Positions 8,519 through 16,417 of a stretch of DNA of 64,000 nt are shown one piece after another (the first letter of the stretch is position 1; every line of letters begins with the position of its first letter). Position numbers and translations under genes: made by a program. The notes beneath the pieces were generated by a model. The model was given only the letters and a program-made list of their open reading frames with translations. It ran no database searches and had not been told where the DNA came from. The stretch lies in assembly GCA_035512775.1 (NCBI GenBank), contig DATKDI010000055.1, forward strand, positions 108,403-172,402. The letters run 5' to 3'. Source of the DNA: JAJNBA01 sp035512775. GTDB lineage: Bacteria > Actinomycetota > UBA4738 > HRBIN12.

Positions 8519-8524
8519 AGGATA
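8519..8524 (-). promoter_or_regulatory. Candidate leaderless -10 (TATCCT) for the LLM oxidoreductase gene
   Basis: On the minus strand TATCCT lies exactly 6 nt before the ATG at 8512, with no ribosome-binding site between them. This supports the chosen start. Confidence 0.45.
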
Positions 8525-8531
8525 GTGTCGG

Positions 8532-9314
8532 TCAGGCCACGGGTTCCTGGACGCCGAGGCCACCGTTGAGGAGCACCTTGCCGCGCGCGTCACGCACCAC
8601 CACGGTGGAGTACGCGTTCAGGTTCCCCACGAACCACTTGCTGATCGCGCCACCGCCGCCGCTGTCCAGCGCTCGGATGTGCCCGACGACCAGAGCGCCC
8701 GCGCGATCGCTCAGGAGGCGCACCTCGAGCGGGAACTGCGCCTCACGGAGATCGGTCAGGCCGCTGAGCACCACGAGCGCGAGATCGTCGGATGAGGGTG
8801 ACAGCAGCACCAGGGCGTCTCCCCCGCCGGTCCGGAGCCGCGGGGACATGAGGCTGGCGACCTCCACGATGTTCGCCGGGTCGGCTCCCTCGAGATCCTC
8901 GATCAGTTCGCGGAAGTTCGCGACCGCTTGCCGCTGCTGCTGCCGCTGGATCTCCACCTGATCCTCGAGGCGGCCGGCCCGCCCCGCCATCACCGCGCCC
9001 CATCCCAAACCCGAGAGGGCGAGCATCGCGGCCAACACGCCGGCCGCGGCGACGCGGCTCCGCCGCGGCGCCGCCCCCAGTCGCCTGCCCGCCGCTTCAC
9101 GAACCGCTGCGACCACCCGTTCCTCGAGCTCCGCCGGCGGCTCCGCCGGCGCCACGGAGTAGGCGAGCGTGGCGGCCGCTCGCTGGAGCTCCCCCGCCTC
9201 CTTCCGGCACGCCGCGCACCACTCGAGGTGGCGGTCGAGCGAGGAGGCGTCACCGTCGGTCAGCACACCGAGCGCGTGCTCGGCGAGACGCTCGCGAGCC
9301 GTGAGGCAGTTCAC
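8532..9314 (-). CDS. Membrane anti-sigma factor with zinc-binding ASD domain
   Basis: A 260-residue protein. The N terminus carries the zinc anti-sigma motif H-x3-C-x2-C ('LDRHLEWCAACRKE', residues about 27-40). A linker is followed by one transmembrane helix near residues 88-110 ('VAAAGVLAAMLALSGLGWG'), a short coiled-coil-like stretch rich in Glu/Gln, and an extracytoplasmic RskA-type C-terminal domain. The family holds an ECF sigma factor inactive until signalled, usually through proteolysis. It overlaps the upstream ECF sigma gene by 4 nt, the expected partner arrangement. Confidence 0.88.
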   Translation of the reverse strand: MNCLTARERLAEHALGVLTDGDASSLDRHLEWCAACRKEAGELQRAAATLAYSVAPAEPPAELEERVVAAVREAAGRRLGAAPRRSRVAAAGVLAAMLALSGLGWGAVMAGRAGRLEDQVEIQRQQQRQAVANFRELIEDLEGADPANIVEVASLMSPRLRTGGGDALVLLSPSSDDLALVVLSGLTDLREAQFPLEVRLLSDRAGALVVGHIRALDSGGGGAISKWFVGNLNAYSTVVVRDARGKVLLNGGLGVQEPVA

Positions 9315-9883
9315 GGGATCTCCTTGCCTTCGTTCGCCCGCCGAACCTTGATCATCGCCGTGCGGAGCCTCGTCTTGACGGTTCCCAGCGGGATCCCGTC
9401 GGCCTCCGAGATCTCCCGCGCGGTGAGGCCGCGGAAGTAGGCCCGGGTCAGCAGCCGCCGTTCGGCGTCCGTCAGCGATGCGAGCGCCCGCGTTGCAGCG
9501 TCGCGCTCCTCGATCACATCTCCCTCGTTCGCGCTGGGCGCGTCCGGAACCTCGTCCATGAGCACGAGGGTCGGACGGCGAGCGCCCGTCTCACGACGCA
9601 GGCGGTCAACGGCGAGGTTGTGCGCGATCGTCATGAGCCAGGTCGAGAGGCGTCCACGCGCCGGATCGAATCGAGCGGCCTTGCGCCAGGCCATGAGGAA
9701 GACGTCTTGCGCAAGCTCTTCGGCCGCCTCTCGCGAGCCGAGCAGCCGCATGCCCAAGGAGTAGACGGGGCGGCCGAACCTCGCGTAGAGAGCGCGGATG
9801 GCATCGTCGTCACCGTTGAGGAGCCCTTCCATCAGTTGTTGCTCCTCCCTTGGGAGGAGCGGGCCTTCGTGCCGAGCGTCCAC
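9311..9883 (-). CDS. ECF RNA polymerase sigma factor
   Basis: A 190-residue group IV sigma factor. Region 2 is seen in 'LYARFGRPVYSLGMRLLG' and 'AEELAQDVFLMAWRKAARFD', and region 4 in 'LTDAERRLLTRAYFRGLTA' and 'GIPLGTVKTRLRTAMIKVRR'. The start is taken as the GTG at 9883 because GAGAGG sits 6 nt upstream; a longer frame from 9973 is in the leader. Together with the zinc anti-sigma factor it forms a regulated pair of the SigK/RskA kind. It binds core RNA polymerase and redirects it to stress or envelope promoters; the regulon is not visible here. Confidence 0.9.
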   Translation of the reverse strand: MDARHEGPLLPREEQQLMEGLLNGDDDAIRALYARFGRPVYSLGMRLLGSREAAEELAQDVFLMAWRKAARFDPARGRLSTWLMTIAHNLAVDRLRRETGARRPTLVLMDEVPDAPSANEGDVIEERDAATRALASLTDAERRLLTRAYFRGLTAREISEADGIPLGTVKTRLRTAMIKVRRANEGKEIP

Positions 9884-9909
9884 TCGGTTCCTCTCGGTAT
9901 ACGGCGGAT

Positions 9910-9944
9910 TCGGGGGTCGAAGCTTTGCGGAGCCTTGCCCCCGA
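9910..9944 (-). promoter_or_regulatory. Inverted repeat in the ECF sigma leader
   Basis: A perfect 7-bp inverted repeat (TCGGGGG...CCCCCGA) with a 21-nt loop lies about 27 nt upstream of the sigma factor start. It could be a protein-binding site or an mRNA hairpin controlling the sigma operon. No poly-U tract follows, so a terminator is unlikely. Confidence 0.3.
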
Positions 9945-10027
9945 TATTCGCACGGTTGTGCCGGGACGGACACCTCTGAGCCGGGCCAGAGCGCCGCCCG
10001 GAGAACCGGCCGGAGAACCGAGAGGAG

Positions 10028-10033
10028 TAGGCT
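10028..10033 (+). promoter_or_regulatory. Candidate -10 (TAGGCT) for the nfeD-SPFH operon
   Basis: TAGGCT, the same hexamer seen before several other genes here, predicts transcription start near 10040 and a leader of about 37 nt that carries an AGGAG sequence before the GTG at 10077. Confidence 0.35.
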
Positions 10034-10076
10034 GGCGCATCACAGGAGACGACATCCGCGCAGGAGCGCTGACCAG

Positions 10077-11420
10077 GTGATCCAGAGGTCGAGCATCGCC
10101 CGCACGCTGGTCGGCGCCATGCTCTTGGTCGCCGGGCTCGCGTCGATAGCGTCCGCCCAGCCCACCGAGTCCTCGGTGACCCATCTCTCGCTCGAAGGCG
10201 TGGTCGATCCCTTCGTGGCCGACTACCTGCGCACCGGCATCGAGGACGCGAGCGACGAGGACGCCGTACTCCTCACGATCGACACACCGGGCGGGCTGGA
10301 CTCCTCGATGCGCGAGATCACCAAAGCGATCCTGGGCTCGGCGGTCCCCGTCCTCTGCTACGTGGCGCCCGAGGGAGCGCGAGCCGCATCGGCGGGCGCG
10401 TTCATCCTGATGGCCTGCCACGTGGCAGCGATGGCCCCAGCCACCAACGTCGGCGCGTCGACGCCCGTGGGGATCGGTGGGGTGACGCTCTCCCGAAAGA
10501 TCGAGGAGGATGCGGCCGCGACGATCCGCGACCTCGCCCAGAGGCGGGACCGGAACGACGAACTCGCCGCTCGCTTCGTGACCGAGTCGAAAAGCATCAC
10601 GGCGCAGGAAGCGCTCGACGGCGACATCATCGATCTGATCGCCCACTCGGACCGAGCGCTGCTCGAGGAGGTCGACGGCAGGGTCGTCGAGACCGTCGAC
10701 GGCACGACCGCGACCTTGCGCACGGCCGGAGCATCGATCCAGGACGTCGACATGACCCCGGGCGTGGCGTTCCTCCACGATCTCTTCGATCCCAACCTCG
10801 CGTTCATCTTCTTCTGGCTCGGTCTCGCGCTGATCGTCCTCGAGCTGATCGTGCCCGGCCATGTCTTCAGCGGCACGATCGGCACGATCCTGCTCTTGAC
10901 CGCGATCGCGTCGTTCGGATTGCTGCCCGTGCGCCTGATCGGGATCGCACTGCTCGTCGCGTCCGCGGTGTTCTTCGTGGTAGAGCTGAATATGCCGGGT
11001 CTCGGGATCTGGTCGGCCGCCGGCATCATCTCCCTGGTCATGGGCGGACTCTTCCTCTTCGATCCGTCCGGCGGCGTCCGTGTCTCTCCGTTCGCGATCG
11101 TGCCCGTGGCCGCCTTCATGGCCTTGTTCTTCGGCTTCGTCGTTGCGAAAGCCCTCGCGATGCGGCATCTCCCTCCCGCGCAGGGACCGGGAGCCGTCGT
11201 CGGCCGGGAGGGCGTGGTGCTTCCCGGCGGCCTGAACCCCGAAGGGGTCGTCCGGGTCGCCGCAGAGGAGTGGAAAGCCACGTCGGCGAGCGGCACCATG
11301 CCTGAGGGCTCCAAGATCCGCGTGACCAGACTCGACGGGCTCGTGCTCACCGTCGAACCGCTCGAACCCGAGCACGCGTGTGCCGGCGGCGCCCTGCCGG
11401 CCCGAGGAGGGAACACCTGA
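10077..11420 (+). CDS. NfeD family membrane-bound serine protease (ClpP-class)
   Basis: A 447-residue NfeD1b-type protein. It starts with a signal peptide ('LVGAMLLVAGLASIASAQ', residues about 11-28) followed by a ClpP/SppA-like protease domain. The active-site region 'ARAASAGAFILMACH' carries the Ser near 105, and 'LTIDTPGGLDSSMREI' forms the oxyanion-type loop. Four or more membrane helices span about 235-340, and an OB-fold NfeD domain ends the protein ('GREGVVLPGGLNPEGVVRV'). The GTG start is preceded by AGGAG. The family cleaves the hydrophobic C terminus of stomatin-like partners, and the next gene, sharing a base with this stop, encodes exactly such a partner. Confidence 0.9.
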   Translation: MIQRSSIARTLVGAMLLVAGLASIASAQPTESSVTHLSLEGVVDPFVADYLRTGIEDASDEDAVLLTIDTPGGLDSSMREITKAILGSAVPVLCYVAPEGARAASAGAFILMACHVAAMAPATNVGASTPVGIGGVTLSRKIEEDAAATIRDLAQRRDRNDELAARFVTESKSITAQEALDGDIIDLIAHSDRALLEEVDGRVVETVDGTTATLRTAGASIQDVDMTPGVAFLHDLFDPNLAFIFFWLGLALIVLELIVPGHVFSGTIGTILLLTAIASFGLLPVRLIGIALLVASAVFFVVELNMPGLGIWSAAGIISLVMGGLFLFDPSGGVRVSPFAIVPVAAFMALFFGFVVAKALAMRHLPPAQGPGAVVGREGVVLPGGLNPEGVVRVAAEEWKATSASGTMPEGSKIRVTRLDGLVLTVEPLEPEHACAGGALPARGGNT

Positions 11421-12346
11421 TGGACTTCACCGACCCGGCTTTCATCGGCCTCGCCGTCACCATCGTGCTGGTCATCCTGTTCCTGGCGAACGCGATCCGC
11501 ATCGTGCCCGAGTACCAACGTCTCGTGGTGTTCCGCCTGGGCCGCCTGCTGGCCGTGAAGGGACCGGGACTCATCCTGCTGATCCCGATCGTGGACAAAG
11601 GGGTCAAGGTGGACCTCCGCGAGTTCTTCCTGGAGATCCCGAGGCAGGACTCGATCACGAAGGACAACGCGCCGATCGCGGTCGACTTCATCACGTTCTA
11701 CAAGGTCGTCAACTCCGCGGATAGCGTCGTGCAGGTCGGGAACTTCGCGGGCGCCGCCCAAGCGCTCGCGTCCACCACGCTCCGCGCCGTGATCGGCGAC
11801 ATCCCTCTCGACGACGTGCTGGCCAAGCGCGACGAGATCAATCAGATCCTGCGGCAGAAGCTCGACGAGGTCACCGAGCGCTGGGGCGTGAAGGTCACGA
11901 ACGTGGAGATCCGCGAGATCATCCCACCGCCGGGCGTGCAAGAGGCGATGACCCGCCAGATGTCGGCCGAGCGCTCCCGCCGCGCCATCGTCCTGGAGGC
12001 GGACGGCACGAAGTCCGCCGCGATCACGGTCGCTGAGGGCAACAAAGCGTCGGCGATCCTGAACGCCGAGGGAAGCAAGGCGTCGGCGATCCTCACGGCG
12101 GAGGGCGAGCGGCAGGCGGCGATCCTCCGCGCGGAGGGCTTCGCGCTTGCCTTGGAGACCATCAACCGGCAAGCGTCCACGGCGGATCAGAAGACGATGA
12201 CATTGCAATATCTAGACGCGCTCAAGCAGATCGGCGGCTCTTCGTCCTCCAAGATCGTGGTGCCGATGGAGCTCGCGGGCCTCGCCGCCGGGATCGTCGC
12301 GGTCGCCGATCAGGCGAAGGGCGACGGGAAGCCGTCGACGGGCTAG
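11420..12346 (+). CDS. SPFH/stomatin-like (slipin) membrane protein
   Basis: A 308-residue slipin. One N-terminal membrane helix ('FIGLAVTIVLVILFLAN', residues about 6-22) is followed by the SPFH domain with 'RIVPEYQRLVVFRLGR', 'GPGLILLIPIVDK' and 'DSITKDNAPIAVDFITFYKV'. After it comes a long Ala/Glu-rich helical stalk containing near-repeats ('EGNKASAILNAEG', 'EGSKASAILTAEG', 'EGERQAAILRAEG') that oligomerize into cages or microdomains. The ATG overlaps the NfeD stop (TGATG), and GAGGAGG is positioned 9 nt upstream. NfeD and slipin form a conserved two-gene membrane quality-control module. Confidence 0.92.
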   Translation: MDFTDPAFIGLAVTIVLVILFLANAIRIVPEYQRLVVFRLGRLLAVKGPGLILLIPIVDKGVKVDLREFFLEIPRQDSITKDNAPIAVDFITFYKVVNSADSVVQVGNFAGAAQALASTTLRAVIGDIPLDDVLAKRDEINQILRQKLDEVTERWGVKVTNVEIREIIPPPGVQEAMTRQMSAERSRRAIVLEADGTKSAAITVAEGNKASAILNAEGSKASAILTAEGERQAAILRAEGFALALETINRQASTADQKTMTLQYLDALKQIGGSSSSKIVVPMELAGLAAGIVAVADQAKGDGKPSTG

Positions 12347-12420
12347 ATCCCAGACGGGACCCGTTCTCTCCCGCTCGCGTCGCCGCCGCAAACGTGGTGA
12401 CTTCGGCGATGGATGACGTG

Positions 12421-12447
12421 GGAACCGCCATGAGTGGAGCGGTGTAA
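12421..12447 (+). promoter_or_regulatory. Possible ECF-type promoter before the second sigma gene
   Basis: GGAACC (12421-12426), the classical ECF -35 core, is followed after about 15 bases by GTGTAA, upstream of the sigma GTG at 12454. This would allow autoregulation. The -10 element is weak, so this is tentative. Confidence 0.3.
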
Positions 12448-12453
12448 ACAGCC

Positions 12454-13026
12454 GTGAAGGGAAAAGCTCCCGTGGAGGGCCGACCACTGGAGGAAGCCGA
12501 ACTCGCACGGCGGGCCCGCGAGGGCGACGACGCTGCGTTCGAGGGATTGGTGAAGCGGTACGGGCAGATCGCCTTCCGTGTCGCCTGGCTCGTCACGCGC
12601 GATCGCGCCGAAGCGGAGGACTCGGCTCAGGAGGCATTCGTGAAGGCCTACTACGCGCTCCCACGGTTCCGACTCGACGCCCCGTTCCGACCGTGGTTGC
12701 TCAAGATCGTCGCGAACGAGGCCCGGAACCGAGCGCGGTCGATGCGGCGTCGACAGGGTCTCGCCCTGCGCACGGCCGCGGTCTCCGACAGGGACACGGC
12801 TCCGTCCCCGGAGACCGCGGCCCTCGCGCAGGAGGATCGAGAGGTGCTGGTCGCCGCGCTCAACCGACTGTCGCCTCCGGACCGGGAGGTCATCGGGTAC
12901 CGGTTCCTGCTCGGGCTTTCCGAGAGCGAGACGGCGGAGGTCCTCGACGTGCGGCTCGGCACCGCCAAGTCGCGACTCTCGAGGGCGATGGTGCGCCTGC
13001 GCGCGGTGCTGGAGGAGCCTGTATGA
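12454..13026 (+). CDS. ECF RNA polymerase sigma factor
   Basis: A 190-residue ECF sigma factor starting with GTG. Region 2 is clear ('FEGLVKRYGQIAFRVAWLV', 'AEDSAQEAFVKAYYALPRF', 'PFRPWLLKIVANEARNRAR'), as is region 4 ('LSPPDREVIGYRFLLGLSE', 'EVLDVRLGTAKSRLSRAM'). The 'FRPWLLKIV' segment is the core-binding and promoter-melting part. It overlaps the next gene, a membrane protein, by 4 nt in the usual sigma/anti-sigma order. It is unrelated in detail to the sigma factor at 9.3-9.9 kb, so two distinct stress circuits lie within 4 kb. Confidence 0.9.
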   Translation: MKGKAPVEGRPLEEAELARRAREGDDAAFEGLVKRYGQIAFRVAWLVTRDRAEAEDSAQEAFVKAYYALPRFRLDAPFRPWLLKIVANEARNRARSMRRRQGLALRTAAVSDRDTAPSPETAALAQEDREVLVAALNRLSPPDREVIGYRFLLGLSESETAEVLDVRLGTAKSRLSRAMVRLRAVLEEPV

Positions 13027-13799
13027 GCGAACGCCTCCGTGCGATGGGTGATGACGACCTCGGTACGGCGCTGTCCACGCTGGACATCGGATGGCCTTCC
13101 ACGCCGGACCTGGCACCTGCGGTGATGATGCGTGTCTCAACGCAAGGGCATCCCGGCCTGGTCCGACTCCCGCTGTCCCGCTCCAAGCGGATCATGTTCA
13201 TCGCCGCGGCGACCGTGCTCCTCCTGGCCGGCGCGGCGGTAGCCGCGAAGATCATCATCGATCTTGGCGCGGTCGTCCTCCATGTGACTCCGAACCGGCC
13301 CGGACTCCTCCCGACACCCTCGATCGCTCCCACCGGCCAACCCGTGACCCTCGAGGAGGCAGCCACCCTGCTGGGACGGGACGTCCCGATCCCCGAACGC
13401 CTCGGTCGGCCGGATCGGGTCTGGGCAGACCGGGTCTTCACAGAGGTAGGAAGGGTCGCGCGAGTCACGCTGGCGTGGCGAGCGCGACCGGACCTTCCAA
13501 AGATCTCGGAGACCCGATACGGAGCCGTCCTCATGGTCTTCGAGGGCGACGCCAACCTCGCGTCGAAGACCCTGTACGAGGACACGGGCATCCTGCAGTT
13601 CCAGACCGTCGACGGCGTCGAGTACTACTGGACCAAGGGGACGCACCTCCTCGAGCTCCTCACCGGCGACGGTGTCGCGTTCGTGCGCATCGAGGCCAAC
13701 GTGCTCCTGTGGCGGGACGGTCGCCACACGATGCGTCTCGAGACCCTCCTGCCGAAGGCCGAAGCCCTCAGGATCGGCGTGTCGGCGGGAACCTCCTGA
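13023..13799 (+). CDS. Membrane protein, probable anti-sigma partner
   Basis: A 258-residue single-pass protein. A short cytoplasmic N terminus of about 55 residues precedes one membrane helix ('IMFIAAATVLLLAGAAVAAK', about 57-76). An extracytoplasmic domain follows, ending in segments like 'YYWTKGTHLLELLTGDGV' and 'RIEANVLLWRD' that resemble DUF4367-type domains of anti-sigma factors. No zinc-binding H-x3-C-x2-C is present, so it would be a zinc-free anti-sigma factor. Its start lies in the stop of the sigma factor (ATGA), which is the main argument for the role. Confidence 0.65.
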   Translation: MSERLRAMGDDDLGTALSTLDIGWPSTPDLAPAVMMRVSTQGHPGLVRLPLSRSKRIMFIAAATVLLLAGAAVAAKIIIDLGAVVLHVTPNRPGLLPTPSIAPTGQPVTLEEAATLLGRDVPIPERLGRPDRVWADRVFTEVGRVARVTLAWRARPDLPKISETRYGAVLMVFEGDANLASKTLYEDTGILQFQTVDGVEYYWTKGTHLLELLTGDGVAFVRIEANVLLWRDGRHTMRLETLLPKAEALRIGVSAGTS

Positions 13800-13846
13800 C
13801 CCGGGCCGGTGTAGCAGGGGCATCGGATGAACGAGGGGGGATCGGC

Positions 13847-14416
13847 ATGAGGCGAGGGATGCTCCTCTACGTGCTCGTGGGCGCGGCGATGGCCGTCTTG
13901 GGCATGCCCGGCGCTGCTCTGGCGGGCGGTGGCTGCCATTCGGGCGTCACCGAGAACGACGCGACGGATGACAAGGTCGCCGCGATCCGGATGGTCGATG
14001 CTTGCTTCACCGCGACCGTGACGACCGTCGATCCCGGGCAGCCCGTGACGTTCGCGAACACGGACCTGGGAGTCACGCACAACGTGGGCGGCAACCAGTG
14101 GGGTCACTTCGAGGACATGGTCGAAGGCGACGCCTTCACCGTGACGTTCGACGAGACCGGGGTCTACCCGTTCGCGTGCAACTACCACCCCGGGATGACC
14201 GGCGCGATCGTCGTCGGTGACGGGAAGGGCGCGGGTGGCGATGACATCACTGTCGAGGCCTTCGAGCCGGCCCCGAAGGTGGTCACGCCCGTCGCGGCCG
14301 AACCGGACGGTATGCCCGGCGGCGTCGTGGCCGCCGTGGCGTTGATCGGACTCGCGATCGGCGCCGGTCTCGCGCTCGGGGTCGGACGGCTCGGCAGGAC
14401 ACGGCCGGCGCCCTGA
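13847..14416 (+). CDS. Secreted cupredoxin-like copper protein with C-terminal membrane anchor
   Basis: A 189-residue protein. It has a signal peptide ('LLYVLVGAAMAVLGMPGAALA', about residues 5-25) and a plastocyanin/azurin-like domain with type 1 copper ligands visible as His in 'GVTHNVGG' and the C-x2-H-x2-M loop in 'FACNYHPGMTG' near residues 108-115. A Pro-rich spacer leads to a C-terminal membrane helix ('VVAAVALIGLAIGAGLALGV') with a basic tail. It probably shuttles electrons or binds copper at the outer face of the membrane. Extra Cys residues ('GGGCHSGVT', 'VDACFTATV') may form a disulfide. A purine-rich GAACGAGGGGGG ribosome-binding site precedes the ATG. Confidence 0.8.
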   Translation: MRRGMLLYVLVGAAMAVLGMPGAALAGGGCHSGVTENDATDDKVAAIRMVDACFTATVTTVDPGQPVTFANTDLGVTHNVGGNQWGHFEDMVEGDAFTVTFDETGVYPFACNYHPGMTGAIVVGDGKGAGGDDITVEAFEPAPKVVTPVAAEPDGMPGGVVAAVALIGLAIGAGLALGVGRLGRTRPAP

Positions 14417-14422
14417 GAGGGA

Positions 14423-15523
14423 TCAGGCAGGGACCGCGAGTCCGGCTTGCTGCATCGCGAGTTCGAAGTCGTGTCGGCTGGACACGGCCTGGAAGGCAGC
14501 TTCCGTCGTGATCTTCCCTTCCTGAAGGAGGATCAGGAGCGACTGGTCGAACGTCATCATCCCGTAGAAGTGGCCGTCGGCGAGCACGTCCTTGATCTCG
14601 CTGGTCCGGTCAGGGTCGACGATCCGCTCGGCGATCCGCCCGTTGTTCACCAGGATCTCCAGCGCGGGAGTCCGCCCACCGTCCACGGTGGTCACCAGCC
14701 GCTGGCAGATGATCCCGCGGAGTGTCCCCGCGAGCGCCAGTCGCACCTGCTTCTGCTGGTAGGGAGGGAAGAAGTCGATCACCCGGTTGACGGTCTCGGT
14801 CGCGTCCACGGTGTGAAGCGTCGAGAGCACGAGGTGCCCGGTCTCGGCGGCCTGGATCGCGGCACGCACGGTCTCGGTGTCGCGCATCTCGCCTATCAGG
14901 ATCACGTCCGGGTCCTGCCGGAGCGCGGCCCGGAGCGCCGCGTGGAAATCCTGCGTGTCGTTGCCGATCTCGCGCTGATTGATCGAGGCCATCGCGTCGC
15001 GGTGAAGCACCTCGATCGGATCCTCGATCGTCACGATGTGCACCGGCTTGGTCTCGTTGATGTGGCCGATCATCGAGGCGAGCGTCGTCGTCTTGCCCGA
15101 CCCGGTCGGTCCGGTCACGAGGATCAAGCCGCGATGCTCCTCGGAGAGCTGCCGGACCGCGTCGGGCAGACCCATCTCTTCGAACGTCGGGCCGCCGAAC
15201 CGGAGCCGGCGGAGCACCATCGAGATCGAGCCCCGTTGCTTGAACACGTTCGCGCGGAAGCGACCGACGTCCCTGAGTGAGTAGGCGAAGTCGATCTCGC
15301 CGTTCTTGTCGAACAACTCCCTGCGGTCGGCGGGGATGATCGAGTCCGCGATCGCGGCCGTCTCGACCGGCGTGATGGGATCTCGATCCATCCGCTGCAA
15401 CCCGTCCGGCAGTCGGATCATCGGTGGAGAGCCGACCTTGACGTGCAGGTCAGAGCCTTGACCCTCCATCAGGTCCTTCAGCCAGCCGTCGAACTCCGCC
15501 ACGGCGGAATCCGTGTTCTTCAC
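14423..15523 (-). CDS. pilT: Type IV pilus retraction ATPase PilT
   Basis: A 366-residue hexameric secretion-type ATPase. It shows 'GSDLHVKVGSPPMIRLPDG' at the N terminus, the Walker A 'VTGPTGSGKTTTLASM', the Asp box 'HIVTIEDPIEVLHRD', Walker B 'RQDPDVILIGEMRD', the His box 'TGHLVLSTLHTVDATE', and 'GIICQRLV' with 'LVNNGRIAERI', all PilT hallmarks. PilT powers pilus retraction. The GTG at 15523 is used because a GAGG lies 9 nt upstream; ATGs at 15553 or 15565 would add 10-14 residues. No other pilus gene is nearby, so it stands as an orphan pilT, converging with the cupredoxin gene. Confidence 0.9.
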   Translation of the reverse strand: MKNTDSAVAEFDGWLKDLMEGQGSDLHVKVGSPPMIRLPDGLQRMDRDPITPVETAAIADSIIPADRRELFDKNGEIDFAYSLRDVGRFRANVFKQRGSISMVLRRLRFGGPTFEEMGLPDAVRQLSEEHRGLILVTGPTGSGKTTTLASMIGHINETKPVHIVTIEDPIEVLHRDAMASINQREIGNDTQDFHAALRAALRQDPDVILIGEMRDTETVRAAIQAAETGHLVLSTLHTVDATETVNRVIDFFPPYQQKQVRLALAGTLRGIICQRLVTTVDGGRTPALEILVNNGRIAERIVDPDRTSEIKDVLADGHFYGMMTFDQSLLILLQEGKITTEAAFQAVSSRHDFELAMQQAGLAVPA

Positions 15524-15651
15524 TGCGCCACACCTCGTCTCGAGCGGATCCATGCCGAGATCCATGCATAGGCATGCGGAGCACACCCACTCCTCTCCCA
15601 TCGGTCGTTCGGGTGGTGAACTTCAGCGCACCACCCGAGCTGGCTCGAAGG

Positions 15652-16326
15652 TCATTCTCCGGCGACGAGGCGGCAGACGGAACCCCGGTCCGCGAGGGGC
15701 TCGAACGAGCGGAGGTGGAGTCGAGGACGCGATCCCTCCAACATCCCCTCGAGGAGTCCGCGGTGCACCGTGCACACGAGCTCCCGGTGCTCCTCGAGCA
15801 GGTCTCGGAACGGACAGCTCCGCAGCGCGATCTCGACCGATCGGTTCCCGCGGCGGCGGAACCGCGGATCGAATCCGGCCTCTGCCAGCGCGTCTCGTAG
15901 GGCCGCCAGGTTGGGTCCCGGACGCCGCGCACCTGGAGGAGGGGCGTGCCTGGTCATGAGGTAATCACCCCATTCGCGGGCGAGGTTCTCGGCTCCCGTG
16001 CGGGCACGCGGTCCCTTGATGAGCGTGGCGAGGATATCGGCGAGCAGCCGATGATCGCGTCCCTCGCGGTTGTCCATCGCCACCGCCGTGTAGACGGTTT
16101 GCGGGCGCCCGACCGCCGACGGGCCTCGTCGCGTCTCCGACGCGACGAGGCCCGCATCGACCAGCCGGCGAAGGTGCGGACGGATCGTGTTGGCGTGGAG
16201 GCCCAGCCGCGTGGCCAGCTCGCGGACGGGGACCGGCCGCCCGGACAGGCGCAGGTAGCGATAGAGCCGGTAGCGGGTGTCATCCGCCAGGGCCTTGTGG
16301 ATCTCGATGGGGGCGGGTTCGTTCAT
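15652..16326 (-). CDS. Winged-helix regulator with C-terminal cysteines, SufR-like
   Basis: A 224-residue regulator. Residues 8-85 form an ArsR/DeoR-type winged helix ('ALADDTRYRLYRYLRLSG', 'RELATRLGLHANTIRPHLRR', 'VGRPQTVYTAV'). The C-terminal half has three Cys (about 171, 185, 218: 'RSCPFRDLL', 'RELVCTVHRG', 'GSVCRLV'), reminiscent of the Fe-S-ligating cysteines of SufR, though one of the four canonical Cys is absent. It diverges from mrp, an Fe-S carrier, with a dyad between them. The inference is that it senses an Fe-S cluster and controls Fe-S carrier expression. Confidence 0.7.
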   Translation of the reverse strand: MNEPAPIEIHKALADDTRYRLYRYLRLSGRPVPVRELATRLGLHANTIRPHLRRLVDAGLVASETRRGPSAVGRPQTVYTAVAMDNREGRDHRLLADILATLIKGPRARTGAENLAREWGDYLMTRHAPPPGARRPGPNLAALRDALAEAGFDPRFRRRGNRSVEIALRSCPFRDLLEEHRELVCTVHRGLLEGMLEGSRPRLHLRSFEPLADRGSVCRLVAGE

Positions 16327-16352
16327 CCACGCATCTCGTACGATGGGCTTTG

Positions 16353-16368
16353 CACGGTTCGCACCGTG
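16353..16368. promoter_or_regulatory. Inverted repeat, candidate operator between the regulator and mrp
   Basis: A perfect 6-bp dyad CACGGT-TCGC-ACCGTG sits in the 91-bp divergent intergenic region, 27 bp upstream of the regulator start and 50 bp upstream of mrp. It is well placed to let the regulator control both genes. Confidence 0.45.
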
Positions 16369-16417
16369 TCAACCAGAGCTTAGACCCCGAGAGCCGGCAG
16401 AAGCTGGGAGGGAGCCC

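Noticed and set aside
10358..12208. A 616-codon minus-strand frame opposite nfeD and the SPFH gene.
   Set aside because: Antisense shadow: low-complexity composition and no ribosome-binding site or family motif.
14423..15523. A type IV pilus gene cluster around pilT.
   Set aside because: Neighbouring genes on both sides are unrelated (cupredoxin and Fe-S-type regulator); no pilB, pilC or pilin gene is in the window.
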